Part shown: one piece after another, positions 33,350 to 44,200 of the stretch
Numbering within the stretch: position 1 is the first letter of the stretch
Layout of the letters: the number at the start of each line of letters is the position of its first letter
From: Kitagawia praeruptora
Lineage: Eukaryota > Streptophyta > Magnoliopsida > Apiales > Apiaceae
Assembly (NCBI GenBank): GCA_037693485.1
Contig: CM075345.1
Location: 89,238,001-89,302,000, forward strand
Direction of reading: 5' to 3'
Length of the DNA: 64,000 nucleotides
Position numbers and translations under genes: made by a program
Notes under the pieces: generated by a model
Database searches by the model: none
The model's input: the letters and a program-made list of their open reading frames with translations, nothing else
Told to the model about the DNA's origin: nothing

Positions 33350-36309
33350 CTAATGATCAAATAGAAACCACTTTTAAAATAGAAACTAGAAACCACTACC
33401 TCCACACCTTATTTTACTATCTGCACACCATATTTTACTATCTCCACACCATATTTACTATTACTACTCTTATACCACCTCCCACCCCCACCCCCACCCC
33501 ACCCCCACCCTCACGACACCACCACCGACGCACCACCTCCACCGACGCACCACCACCACCATCTTCCTTTCCTGCCACTAGCCCCGCAGGGGCTCCGATT
33601 CCACCACTAATTTCCGATCCCGATTCCAGATCCGCTTCTTCCCGCAGGGAAATTTAGTGATTTCTAACTTCAGATCGTCATCGGTGGTCTGAATCCGGTG
33701 AAATCGTTCCGATGAGTCCAGATCTAAGTGTGTATTTGTGTATGTAACGATGTATGTATCTAAACAATCATTATTTCCGATTTGCAGATGATCTGAAAAT
33801 CTGATCGATTGGTTTGAAATTCAGTCGACCTTTTACTGATTTAGACTAATTCATAATTCAATCCATCTAAAAGTCAAATCGATCTGAAATCTAATCGATT
33901 CAGTCGGTTCCCGATCGTTTCAATGGTAGTTGCGATTTGAGATGTAGTTCGTGAGAGGAGATGTATTGGAAGGAGAAGATGATTCAGTGATAATTGGGTA
34001 GAGCAGATGATTCAGATCCACTATGCCATAGATGGCCTGCAGCAACGCTTTTTTTTGGTGTTGCCTTGAAAAACGTTGTAGTAGCTCTAAACTTTCTACC
34101 TACTGCAACATTTTTTATTTGATGTTGCTGTATACAAATCATGGTGTTGCCGTAGCTATAAGAAACGTAGTAAGTTGCAACCCTTGTGAAGTGTTGCCGT
34201 TAATATGATTTAAACATAACTTTTTTAATAAAAAATTGAAATAAATAATTATTGTGAATTAAAATTAATTAATTTAAAAAACATACAAATTTAATTTTCA
34301 AAGTTTATTATTAGAGTCAATATTGACATTTTTATAACCATTTTACACATTTGTGAGTGAAAGAATTATTATATTTGTAAATTATTATTATTATAAAAAT
34401 TAACCGTGTGCTAATAGATTTAGAAATTAATAGTGTGCTAATAGATTCAGTTATGATTTTATAATAAAAAATATATGTTTTAATAATTTAAAAAATATAC
34501 AACTATTAAAAGATAATAATAAATTATTTAAAAATTTTAAAAAAAATAACAAATTATTTTACAGAAAAATGAATGGAACACATGAAAGGAAGGCAGGGGC
34601 GGGGAGTGAAAATGTAGAAGCGGCAAAATTGCCGACTTGTTTTTTGATGAAAATTTTGAACAAAATTGATAATTATTTAGACAAACTACCTCACAAACAC
34701 ATACATGCCCCTCTCTCTCTCTCACTTTCAAAGTAGACGCTCTGTTTCTCTCGCTGTCAACATATCGGTTCTTCAAGAAAGAGGGTTTTCAAGATTTGGG
34801 TTTGTTCAAGTTCATTTATCTTACCGATCTAGCGGGCTTATCTAGTTAGGGTTTCGATTGGGGTTCCATTCAATTGGGTTGTACACGAAAGGGCTAAGGT
34901 TTCATACAAATAGATTTAGGATTCTTTAGTCATGGTTTCTTGAATTAGGTTTTTGCTACAAGCTTCAATTAGGGATTTTTCAAGTGGGGTTTCACTTTTA
35001 CTATACTTTTTATTTCATCTCGGTTTTGATTCAATTAGGTATTGTGCTTACTTCTATTATTATTATTTTATTTGTAATATTAATTTCATGGTCTTCATGG
35101 ATAACATTGTTTTTTTTTCTGTCAGGCATGGATAACATTGTTTGAATACATATCTTATACATTGTTATGATTTTCGGCTAGTTTTGTTAACTTTTTTGTA
35201 GGGTTATGTTAATTTTGTCATAATTTTGTATTAATTTGTGTATTTTGCATCTTCTATCAGTTTCATATGCTCAATTCTGAAGGAATATGAAAGTATTTCA
35301 GTGACATACTCTATTCGATTAGTTTTGTATTTTGTGTACTTGTCTCTGAGATTTTAATTTTGTATTATATGCTCTGTTCTTGTCTATTATTAGTTCCACA
35401 TAGGTTGAAAGTTAGTTGCTATGAGAGTTGTTAATTTTAGGATTTTAGGGTCATGTTACAAACTTTTTTTTCGGCAATTATTTACCTGGATTTTGACTAC
35501 TTATATTTTCTTCACTGATTTATTCTACTACAAAAAAAGGAACTGATGTGTTAGCACCTTTTTTCCATAGTTTTTCTTTTGCCTTTTTATTGATTTTCTA
35601 GGAAGAGTGTGAGTATCATATGCTAATTTATTCTGATGTGAAACAATTTCCTTTTGTCCTCGTAACTCAAAAGGTTACTGGTTGTTTTGGACCTCATGTA
35701 GACTGATTGAGTTACACCATAAGCAACTGGATGTGATGCAGGTGATTGTTAACATGATTTACGTTTAGTTTTTGTCTGTTTTTACGTGATTGATTTTTTG
35801 CACTGTGCAAGTTCAATTTTTTTTACAAATCTTGTATTAGGAATATACAGAATCTTAATCATTAATAAGGAGCACAAATATGATGTTTAACAAATATACA
35901 ACCAATCACGAGCCCAACTGACTATATTGCCTTGAATATGTACATGTTTAAAAAAGAGAAATATGAAGAAGTCAGTTGTTTTTAGCTTCTATTTTTGTAG
36001 CTTATACAAGGGCAGTTTGCAGCATGCCTTCTATGCCTATGCTGCTGCCATTATTACTTATGCAAACTAGTAAACTTCTTCTTTCTTTCATTTTTTTCCT
36101 GGAAATTTTATTTTATATGTTAGTGCAGGAGTTACTTTTTCCTGTGACTGAAGTTGGTAACTGGCTATTGTCTCTCGCATATTGGGAACATCCATAGAAG
36201 TCTGCAGTATTCTGTTTAGTTTCCTCATATATCATATGGAGGTGAGTTACTTATTTGAGTCTATAGTTGCTTATGGTGTAACTCAATCAGAATAGTTTGT
36301 GACTTGCCA

Positions 36310-36515
36310 AATTTGGTCAGATTAATAATGTAGAGAAGTGGAGACTGCATGCTGATGATATTGACAAAAAGCAAGGTGATAGTGCTCGAGGGTTTGAACA
36401 TAGAAGCCAGTTGCTAGCATGTGGAGTTGCTCCAAGTATACCAATCCCTCTTTTAGCCAATGATCATGGTTCTGCCGGAGGAGAGTTTTACTACACGTAA
36501 TGGATCCTCTTTTAA
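36310..36515 (+). pseudogene. Exon-like captured fragment of unknown origin in the CACTA element
   Basis: After a TTTGGTCAG acceptor-like site at about 36321, an open stretch of about 58 codons runs to a TAA near 36500. It includes EKWRLHADDIDKKQGDSARG and CGVAPSIPIPLLANDHGSAG. Its composition looks like real protein and unlike the surroundings. I do not recognise the family. Confidence 0.4.
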
Positions 36516-37008
36516 TGTTTTCGGCCATGTCATTATTACTACACGTAAAAATTTAAGATTTTTTTAACACATTTATCTAATTGTTATGTTACTGTAGGTA
36601 ATGGAGCAGAATTTATTACCTGAACGACTCAGGATCTGTTTGATGACTACTGACTAGTAGTAATTGCATTCCACTATCTCTATCTCTTTAGTCATCAATG
36701 TAGACAATACTTTGCAATTTAGCTAATCATTTTAGTCCATATATATACAGTTCAGCTTTCTAGTGAACATTAAGGAAGTAAAAAGTAGATATCATTTGAC
36801 AGTCAGCTAAAACATAATAAGCTGTGAATGCAAATTGCCAATGGCTTTATGCATGAATATTTGTCACATGATTTATAAAAGGTAACAAATTTACCAAGTG
36901 GAATTTTGATTTCTGATATCAATTTGATTTCTTAGATTATAAAGGTCACTACTTTCACTTTGTACTTTTGGTTTGGTGCCTTATTAAAGACTTATTAGCT
37001 ACACATGT

Positions 37009-37119
37009 ATGTCAACAAAGGTTGAGAGCTTTGAAGAGGCAAAGAGAGCTGCTGATGTGGGTGTGGATGCAATAATTGTCCAAGTACATTAAGCAGGAGG
37101 GCATGTAATTGTGGCCAAG
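37009..37119 (+). pseudogene. Captured fragment of a nitronate monooxygenase (2-nitropropane dioxygenase-like) gene
   Basis: The frame reads VESFEEAKRAADVGVDAIIV, then QVH, a stop, and AGGHVIVAK. This is the conserved TIM-barrel segment of plant FMN-dependent nitronate monooxygenase-like enzymes, where the family has VGVDAIIVQGHEAGGHVIG; the His before AGGH is near the catalytic region. A TAA stop stands where the family has Glu, and a Gly is replaced by Val. Only one exon-sized piece is present. Nearby exon-like text (36321, 37561) may or may not come from the same gene. A transduplicated, non-functional fragment is the best reading. Confidence 0.75.
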
Positions 37120-38595
37120 TATGTAGACTTGCTTCTCGGTCTTTTACCACGTACATTAGAATTTTTCCATTAAAGATGTTGTTGCAGGTGTCTCATTTCT
37201 TGTAAATTAAGTTTTCAATGAGAGAACAAGAATTTATGATTTGTTTATTGATCTCAGTAACAGAGAAACGACACTAGCTAATATAGTGTTGCAAATATTA
37301 TGGGAACATATTTTATGCTAAGATAAAAGTAGAAGTAAAAGTTCTTTTGCCAGTGTATTATGCAGGCTTCCTAAGGTTTGTCAATTAATCCAAAGGTTTC
37401 CTGCTAAATCTATTATATATCAACTTTCTTCATCTGATGCTAAATCTATCCTAAGTTCTGCATTAGAATTTGTTTGTTATTTAAATTTGAATTAATTTTA
37501 TAGTTGTTTTAAATAGAAATTTGATTTTCACTGATTTTGTCTATGCTGCTTCAATGTCCAGGTGGAAATTACGAAGAAGCTTTGTGCGCAAAAATGGAGA
37601 AACTATGAAATGGAGAAGGATTTTATTTATTTTCTTGTAGTATTGGATTGTAATTTTTTTTTTTGGGTTAACATTATGAAGCCCGTTAACTTGTATTGAT
37701 GAATTTTGGTATTGGTGTAATAAAACAAGTTTTCAATTTTTGGGAAATGCATATATACAAATTGTTCCTCTTAAATTTTTATTATAAAAGTGTTGTAGGT
37801 ATTATAAATTGTTGTCATCAATTGCTCAAAATTTGTTTATGTGGGGCCCACTTGAAAATCCATGGGAGGAGCTCATGTGTGGGACCCACAGGTGGGACCC
37901 ATACCAATTTTGCTAAATGTTAATAGCTACTACAACACTATTTTAGTGTTGCAGTATACTATGTTTAACGTTGCCATAGAAGTTTCTGGTAACAAAAGTA
38001 GCAGTGTTGCCGTAGAGAACAAAAGCGTTGCCGTAGACCCCTACGATAGCTGTGCCAAATGCAACGATGAAAAAACGTTGCCGTTTCATTTTTTGGCTCT
38101 ACAGCAACGTTTTTTTGGCTTGCTGCAACATTTTGAAAACGTTGCTGCAGGCCATCTATGGCGTAGTGATCGGAGAAGACGCCGGATGCCGGAGAAGACG
38201 ATAGCACCGGTGGAGGGTGGGGGGTTTGTATTTTAGTGATTTTGGGGGTGTATTTTCGTGATTTGGGTTGGGGTGGGGAGGGGTGGGGGTTAGGTATTAG
38301 TGATTTTTAGGTATATATTAGTGATTCCAGGTGGTGGTGATGTTGACAGGTGGTGTGGTGGCGATGACAGGTGAAGGTGGAGGTGAGGTGGGGGTGGGGG
38401 TGGGTGTGGAGGGTAGGTATTAGTGATTTTTATCTATACATTAGTGATTCCAGGTGGGGTGGGGGCGGAATTATTATACTTTTAAATTATTGATTTTTAT
38501 GGTACAGATTAGTGATTTCTGTTGGGCTGGGGTTTGGTTTCTAGTTTTTATTCGAAAATTGGTTTCTAGTGGAGTAGGACCAAATATATATATAT

Positions 38596-38739
38596 TGTTA
38601 TTTCCCGGTTAGGCACCACGAGATTGTAGAAGGGGGGGGGGGGGGTTGAATACAAGCTCGACTAAATTGTTATTTCCCGGTTAGGCACCACGAGATTGTA
38701 GAAGAAGGGGGGGGGGTTGAATACAAGCTCGACTAAATT
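38596..38739. repeat. 72-bp tandem duplication of a copia LTR end with G-runs
   Basis: 38596-38667 and 38668-38739 are near-identical direct copies (TGTTATTTCCCGGTTAGGCA to GCTCGACTAAAT). Each contains a G-run, about 14 G in the first copy and about 10 in the second, which is likely to be unstable. Confidence 0.9.
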
Positions 38740-39701
38740 CTTTCGACTTGGTGAGTTCTTAAGATCGAGTAATGATAAGAACAATGAGTAAACAAGATAA
38801 ACACTATATCTAAGACAAATGTAACACAAGATATAAAAATCTCAGGTGGGTTTTGTTCGGTCCACCTGATGGTTGTATTTGAAGAAAATACTTCTGTGTA
38901 GAAATACACAACTGCGAATTACAAAGTCTTAGTGTTTACAAGAAAACCCATTGCTATGTGCGTTATTCTCAGTGTTTTTCTTCTCTTCTAAAACTATGCT
39001 ACTCATACAGCTTATTTAAACTATATGAAGACAAGTAAGCTACGTGAAATGTAATGATACATTTTTGGTATAATTTGTCACACACACATGCTCGAAGTGG
39101 TAGCCATTTCTGAAATTGTCTTGAAAGTCTTCTTTCCTTGATTTGGACAATCCCAGCATGCTTCAAGTCAGTGTATGTTTCTTTCTTCATAAGTTACTAA
39201 GTTCTTGAGTTGACTTAGCTTCCAAGCCCACGTGATGCTTTATGCAAAAGATCTTTTTGCTTTGGATCTTTGTCTCTGAAAGTAGCTTTAATAAGAAAGA
39301 TAATCTTTTCGAAAGTCAATAAGCTTTTCTGCTTATTGAGCTGTGCTTGAACTTCCCAGATATAGTCGTTGATCCTTATGCATTCATCAAGATATCCTTT
39401 GAATTCTTTAGTAGTAGTGTAATCATGTTGGAGGTTGCTTCCATTCTTATTGTTTCCCTTGAAGTCGTATAAACAGTGACTGATTTCACCTTTCACTTGG
39501 AAGAGTTTGAGCCTTCAAATATTTACAATTTGACTCCCTACTCGTAACATCCTCTGTGTAATTGGCCACTGTCTATAAGTCACGGGTTGCAAAGTAATTC
39601 TGGGTTTAATCTCCATTCGATATGTTCCATTAGAAAACTCTGGCATTATTAAGAAACCAGGTTGAATTCTCGAACAGATGGGACTTGAATTCTCAAATGT
39701 T

Positions 39702-39909
39702 GACTTCTCGAATAGTTCCTCTTTGTGAGTTCTCGAATGACTTCTCGAACAGCCTATTGTGTAGACTTCCCGATTAGTGTATGTTACAGACTTCTCGAAC
39801 ATAGAATAGTCTGACTTCTCGAACTGGGACTTCTCGAATAGTACCTCTTTGTGAGTTCTCGAATGACTTCTCGAACAACCTATTGTGTAGAATTCCCGAT
39901 TAGTGTATG
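39702..39909. repeat. 126-bp direct duplication with TTCTCGAA motifs
   Basis: GACTTCTCGAATAGT starts at 39702 and at 39828, and both copies continue GAGTTCTCGAATGACTTCTC to CCCGATTAGTGTATG. The second copy is interrupted by the Athila-like LTR. TTCTCGAA/TTCTCGAAC occurs about a dozen times in the block. Confidence 0.85.
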
Positions 39910-41265
39910 TGATAAGTGGATTTTATATCCACTTGGAACGCTTCATATCGGCTTAAATTGATTAACTTGGCCTCAAGTATGTCGTATTTTTTATGTATTT
40001 TCGTTTAGTTGTGCAGGTTTAACTACGTCAGCTAGGGTTGGTGATTTTCATTGATTTTGGAGTCTAATTTGAGCTTGAAATGAAGAAAGGAGTGTGTCCC
40101 TATGCTACCATGAATATTTTAAGTCAAGGAAATTGAGGAATGGCAGCTAGTGCAAAAGAAATGGAAGAAAATGGAGAAAAAAATGAAGAAATCAGCAAAA
40201 TACAGAAACCGGCAGAAGTCACTAGCGCAGCTGCGCTACAGCACAGCGCAGGGGCGCCAGAACAGTCCTGACAGCGCAGGCAGCGCTACACACGGCGCAG
40301 GGGCGCTACCAGCTCCTGGAAAAATCCTGAATTTCTTTCCTGTTTCGAATTTAAAGTGTAATTTTGGTAATTTCTTGCTGGAAAAGAATTCTAGGGCTTA
40401 TATAAACACTACCTATCATCATAATTCGTACAACTACTTAGAATAAACACAGAGAGAGCCAGAGATAGAGAGACAGACTTGGAGATGGATTCCTGGAAGG
40501 ATGTGACAGCATTCGGAGATCTAGATCTACTTTTGTATTCTTCTAAATTAGGCGATACTCTGGATTCCGGATTTGTTTTCTTAACTCGTTACTTTAGTTT
40601 ATTTGTAATCGTTAATACTTTGTTTACTATCATGTTTTCATCAGATCCCATGGTGACGAGCGGTTCGATTATGAACTAATCATTGTCATGGGATTCTAAC
40701 GGATTTATTTATGGAGTTTTAGTATTTTGATGCTTTAATAAAGATCTGTGTGTGATGAATTGTGATATCCTCGTATGGTTGTGCTTAATGTTTTAGATGC
40801 GTAGCTAACATCTAGATTGTTAATCTCTTGTGAGGCGAGAGTGGATCTTGAGATTTAGAACTTGCCATGCTAGCATAGGATTATGTATGCTTTGACATCA
40901 TGATTTGTAGCGTAATTTGAACTATCTTATGCTGCCTTATGTGATCTTTATGGACAACTTGTTCTTCAACTGTTATGTTTTCAAATCTTATAGAGATATA
41001 GGGTCTAAACATAATTGGTGTCTATTCATCTTCTATCTCTTTTGTGGATGTATGAGTAGTTTGGTATTTGTATACTGAGAAGTAGCCTATACTTGTTTCG
41101 TGTTGTCTGATCAGATATCATAACCATTGCATATAGTGATTAAAGGCATCAGATCTAAACGAAGTATTTAATGAAGTTAGGATCCCATGTTTTCTCTCGC
41201 ATAAGTAATTCAATTCCAATTCTCATTAGTTAATTAATTCTTAGTTTGTTAATTTACTTCTTGTT
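39910..41265 (+). mobile_element. Athila-type gypsy LTR (solo or truncated)
   Basis: It starts TGATAAGTGGATTTTATATC at 39910, the usual start of Athila-group LTRs. A block rich in GCGCAG/GCGCTA words (40225-40310), a TATA-like TATATAAAC (about 40398) and a leader with AGAGAGA (40450) follow. The right end cannot be set exactly; typical terminal sequence and a repeat of the GTATG flank are missing, so it is probably truncated near 41265. No gag-pol is attached. Confidence 0.6.
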
Positions 41266-44200
41266 GATGAGTGGATTTCGTAACAAATTTTGTGAGGTTC
41301 TCGATGAGTTGTAAGGCTAACGATCAACTGTTCAATGGAAGATTTGGATTGTGTTTGTGGGGGTGAGCTGAGCTTAAGGGTGTCTCCAATAATCTTAGAT
41401 GTCTTTAGAGAAAATCAGAGAGCTGAATTCGTCTTACCTTAAAGGTGCCTACGTATCCTTTATATAGGAGTCAAGCTCATGTAGTTCTAATACGAATCTG
41501 ACTCTGCTGGAATAGCTGTATTCGATTGCATAGTTCATGTTGGACTCAGGTTCCTTTAGAGCCTTTCACGAACTAGTTGGTGTAATTGAGTAGAACTTGA
41601 GTTCGTACCCCATTATAGTTCTCTCGCGTATCAGAGATATTCTAGGATCATCTGCGCCCTAGAATTATACTCCAATAATAATTCATTTATCTGTTCTAGA
41701 TAGCTTCTAGAACGTTCTGTCGATTACTCTTAGGAACCTGGTTTTCAGGAACCTATATCTCAGGAGCCTGTTTCTCAGGAACCTCCTTATTTCAGGACAT
41801 ACTGCTCAGGAACCTCTTTCTAGGTACCTGTACCTGCACAAATAACAAACATGTTAGACTGGATAGCTCATTTGATGTCTTTATACATTCTCAACGCTCT
41901 CTGTGGCTATTACTATGCTAACTTGAACTCTTCTACTGGGAGGAACCTGGTCCTTTGGTAGTCTGATCAGCTTCTAGGCCTTCGGGAACCTCTTGATCTT
42001 CCTAGTTGCTTGGTCATTTCTCTGTCTGATACTCATTTCTTCATATCTGATCTTCATGTCTTGTACTGGATTGAACCCTAAGGCCTAGTGGGCCTAAATT
42101 CAGCCCATGGTGATTTTGGGCACAACAAGTACCCCCGGTTCCTTGAAGTCATGTAGTACGAAAGTAACCTATCTTGCTATCTGATCATAGGTTCAATGCT
42201 GAATCATTCTTCTTACAATACCTTGCTTCAACATCCTATATCCAAGCTTACATGAGCTAACTCGGCGTAGGAAACATGACATAAAATATTTTCAGCTAAT
42301 ATAATCCTGATTAGCTTCCTTCTTATTAAGGAACCTGTTATCCTGCTATTTTCTTCTTCAGACTGTAGCTCTCAAAATCAATTCAATGTCTGCATTTAGC
42401 TTCCTAGGGAATTTAACTTGTCTTTTGTCATCACGTATCTTTGAATTTTTGTAATTTAAAAATTTGTCGGGAGGATAACTTTCAGCTGTAAATATCCTAG
42501 AGTGATAATTCAAAATTTGAATTAACCCTTATCACTTACCCAAGCTACAATTAATATGGTCTCTTCCCAAGATTCACACGCCTCCTGCGCATGCACCTCT
42601 TCAATTACTGCGCCAGTCGTTTGCTGCCACGTGTATGTAACTGTCCTCCAATTACCTCGACTATTTAATCATGTGGACTGACCCAACTTCATTTTTTACC
42701 TTTACTAAATACTTGCTAAAACCTTTAGAGAGAGAAGGAGAAGAAACCCGATGGTCATCTACCCAATCCAACCTCTTCATCGATAATGAACCAAAGAGAT
42801 GATTGAGGAGATGATTGGCCCACTAATGAAGAGGAGGTATCGAAACCTGAGATTCCTGATCTCGAGATATATAATGAACCTGAACCTGAGATTGAACGAG
42901 ATCTCTACCGAATCAAAGCCACCCCTTATTGTGAGAAAACCGACTCTATCATGACCTTGTTTAAGCTTGAGAAACTATACGAAGAATTCCCCCGTCCAAC
43001 CTGTACCATTGTAATCCCAGAACTTGGTGAGATGGCTCACAGGTTCGATGTAAGAACCCCAAAGTTAGGTATTCCAAAAGCCGTGATCTCTGCTGCCTTC
43101 TTTAAAGTTGGTGTATACATACCTCTTCACCTATTTCTCCGAGAAGTTTTAGATTTTTATGAACTTGCTCCTCTTCAATTAACTCCCAACTCATATAGAC
43201 TTGCCATCTGCACGTATATCCTCTATGCTAGAAAATTCACCACTCCATTGACTGCAAAAGAGCTTGGTTTTTTCTTCAAGCTGAAAGACACTGGCAGAAG
43301 TTCTGGATGCTTTTATTTGTCTGCATGGCCTTGTCATCAGGGCCAATGTGTAAAAATGTGAAACAGAACTTTGAACAATGGCCAGAGCAGTTCCTGTATT
43401 GCTATAACTGTCCTGAAGTTAGATATGAACTCAACCATCAACCTAGGATCCCGAAACAAACCCCTCTGACTGGCAATCGCCTTCTTAAGGCACAAGAGAT
43501 CTTGAAACTGTCCTCTTCTATAAGAGACTGTTTAATTTTGATGACTCCCCAAAACCTGACCTCTTTAGGATTTATTCCTTCGGAATCTGGTATAACTGCA
43601 CTGTTTCTCTTATATCTATCCTCCTAATCTTGTCTTTGTCTTCATAATTGCTTCTATTTTCTTTGTATATATCCTTCTAACTGTGACTTGTTGACTTATG
43701 CAGATATGGCTCCTAAAGTTCCCTCTTTCATATAACGATCCAAAAATGTGGATGAGGTCTTTAAAACCGAGAATAAGAACTCTGAAGCTCCTCTGGCTGC
43801 TACTCCCATCAATCAAGTTTCCACTCCTGCTTCTGTCCAAATTCAGCCATCCAGCTCGTCTAAACGGAAGCTTGCTCAAACTACCCTGGACCTATCTGGA
43901 AGCTCTCAAACTAGGTCCATGAGAAAAGGCAAAGCTGTAAAGGTCGAGCCAACTACTTTCCAAAATCATTTCAAAGACATGATCGACACTCATGTGTCAC
44001 CTGCGGTCATTGCTGGTTGGTCAAAGATGGACTCCACTGAAGCTATCCATGCCATGAGGTTTTCTTCAGCTCAAAACACATTCTTTACTCTCAGATTTTG
44101 TGATGAGATTGCCGAGAAAACTCAGTATGATCTCCGACTGCAAGGAGAGGTTTCTAAGCTCAAGGAGGAGCTATCTGCTCAAGAGGATAAAGTGAACCTC

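Larger units (their letters stand above)
34019..38168. mobile_element. CACTA (En/Spm-type) transposon, 4150 bp, complete ends
   Basis: It starts CACTATGCCATAGATGGCC and ends GGCCATCTATGGCGTAGTG. The inverted ends extend to about 29 bp with one mismatch. The 3-bp duplication ATC flanks it (34016-34018 and 38169-38171). Both subterminal regions (34019-34210 and 37920-38168) are dense in GTTGC, GCAACG and GTTGCCGTAG words in mixed orientation, the expected transposase-binding repeats. No TNPA/TNPD-like transposase was recognised. Instead the interior carries exon-like host sequence, including a nitronate-monooxygenase fragment. It is therefore a non-autonomous, gene-carrying CACTA. Confidence 0.93.
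33348..38586. mobile_element. Non-autonomous MULE-like element, split by a CACTA insertion
   Basis: The left arm (33363-33395: AGAAACCACTTTTAAAATAG then AAACTAGAAACCA) is matched in inverse by the right arm (38533-38570: TGGTTTCTAGTTTTTATTCG then AAAATTGGTTTCTAG). Without the CACTA element it is about 1.09 kb. Both arms have CCACC- or GGTGG-rich subterminal sequence and the right one repeats TTAGTGATTTTTA and TTAGTGATTCCAGG. TA-repeat flanks prevent a sure target duplication. No transposase is present. Confidence 0.65.
38596..39909 (-). mobile_element. Fragment of a copia-type LTR, minus strand
   Basis: Read on the minus strand it ends with a C-run, then TTCTACAATCTCGTGGTGCC and TAACCGGGAAATAACA, the usual end of plant copia LTRs (TTCAACCCCCC...CA). 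Words at 38845-38890 (TCAGGTGG...CCACCTGATGG, GAAGAAAAT) also occur in the LTR-like block at 2315-2375, so the two are distant relatives. The other end is cut by the Athila-like LTR at 39910. No internal domain is attached. Confidence 0.6.

Noticed and set aside
33172..33405. Minus-strand frame with an Ile-Tyr repeat
   Set aside because: Encoded by the TA microsatellite; not a protein gene.
33480..33560. Proline-rich coding exon in CCACC-rich DNA
   Set aside because: The same type of low-complexity sequence occurs as its inverse (GGTGG) at the other arm of the element; it is subterminal element sequence.
37862..38236. Open frames on both strands at the right end of the CACTA element (124 and 80 codons)
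   Set aside because: They lie in the subterminal repeat array and arise from the repeated GTTGCCGTAG-type words.
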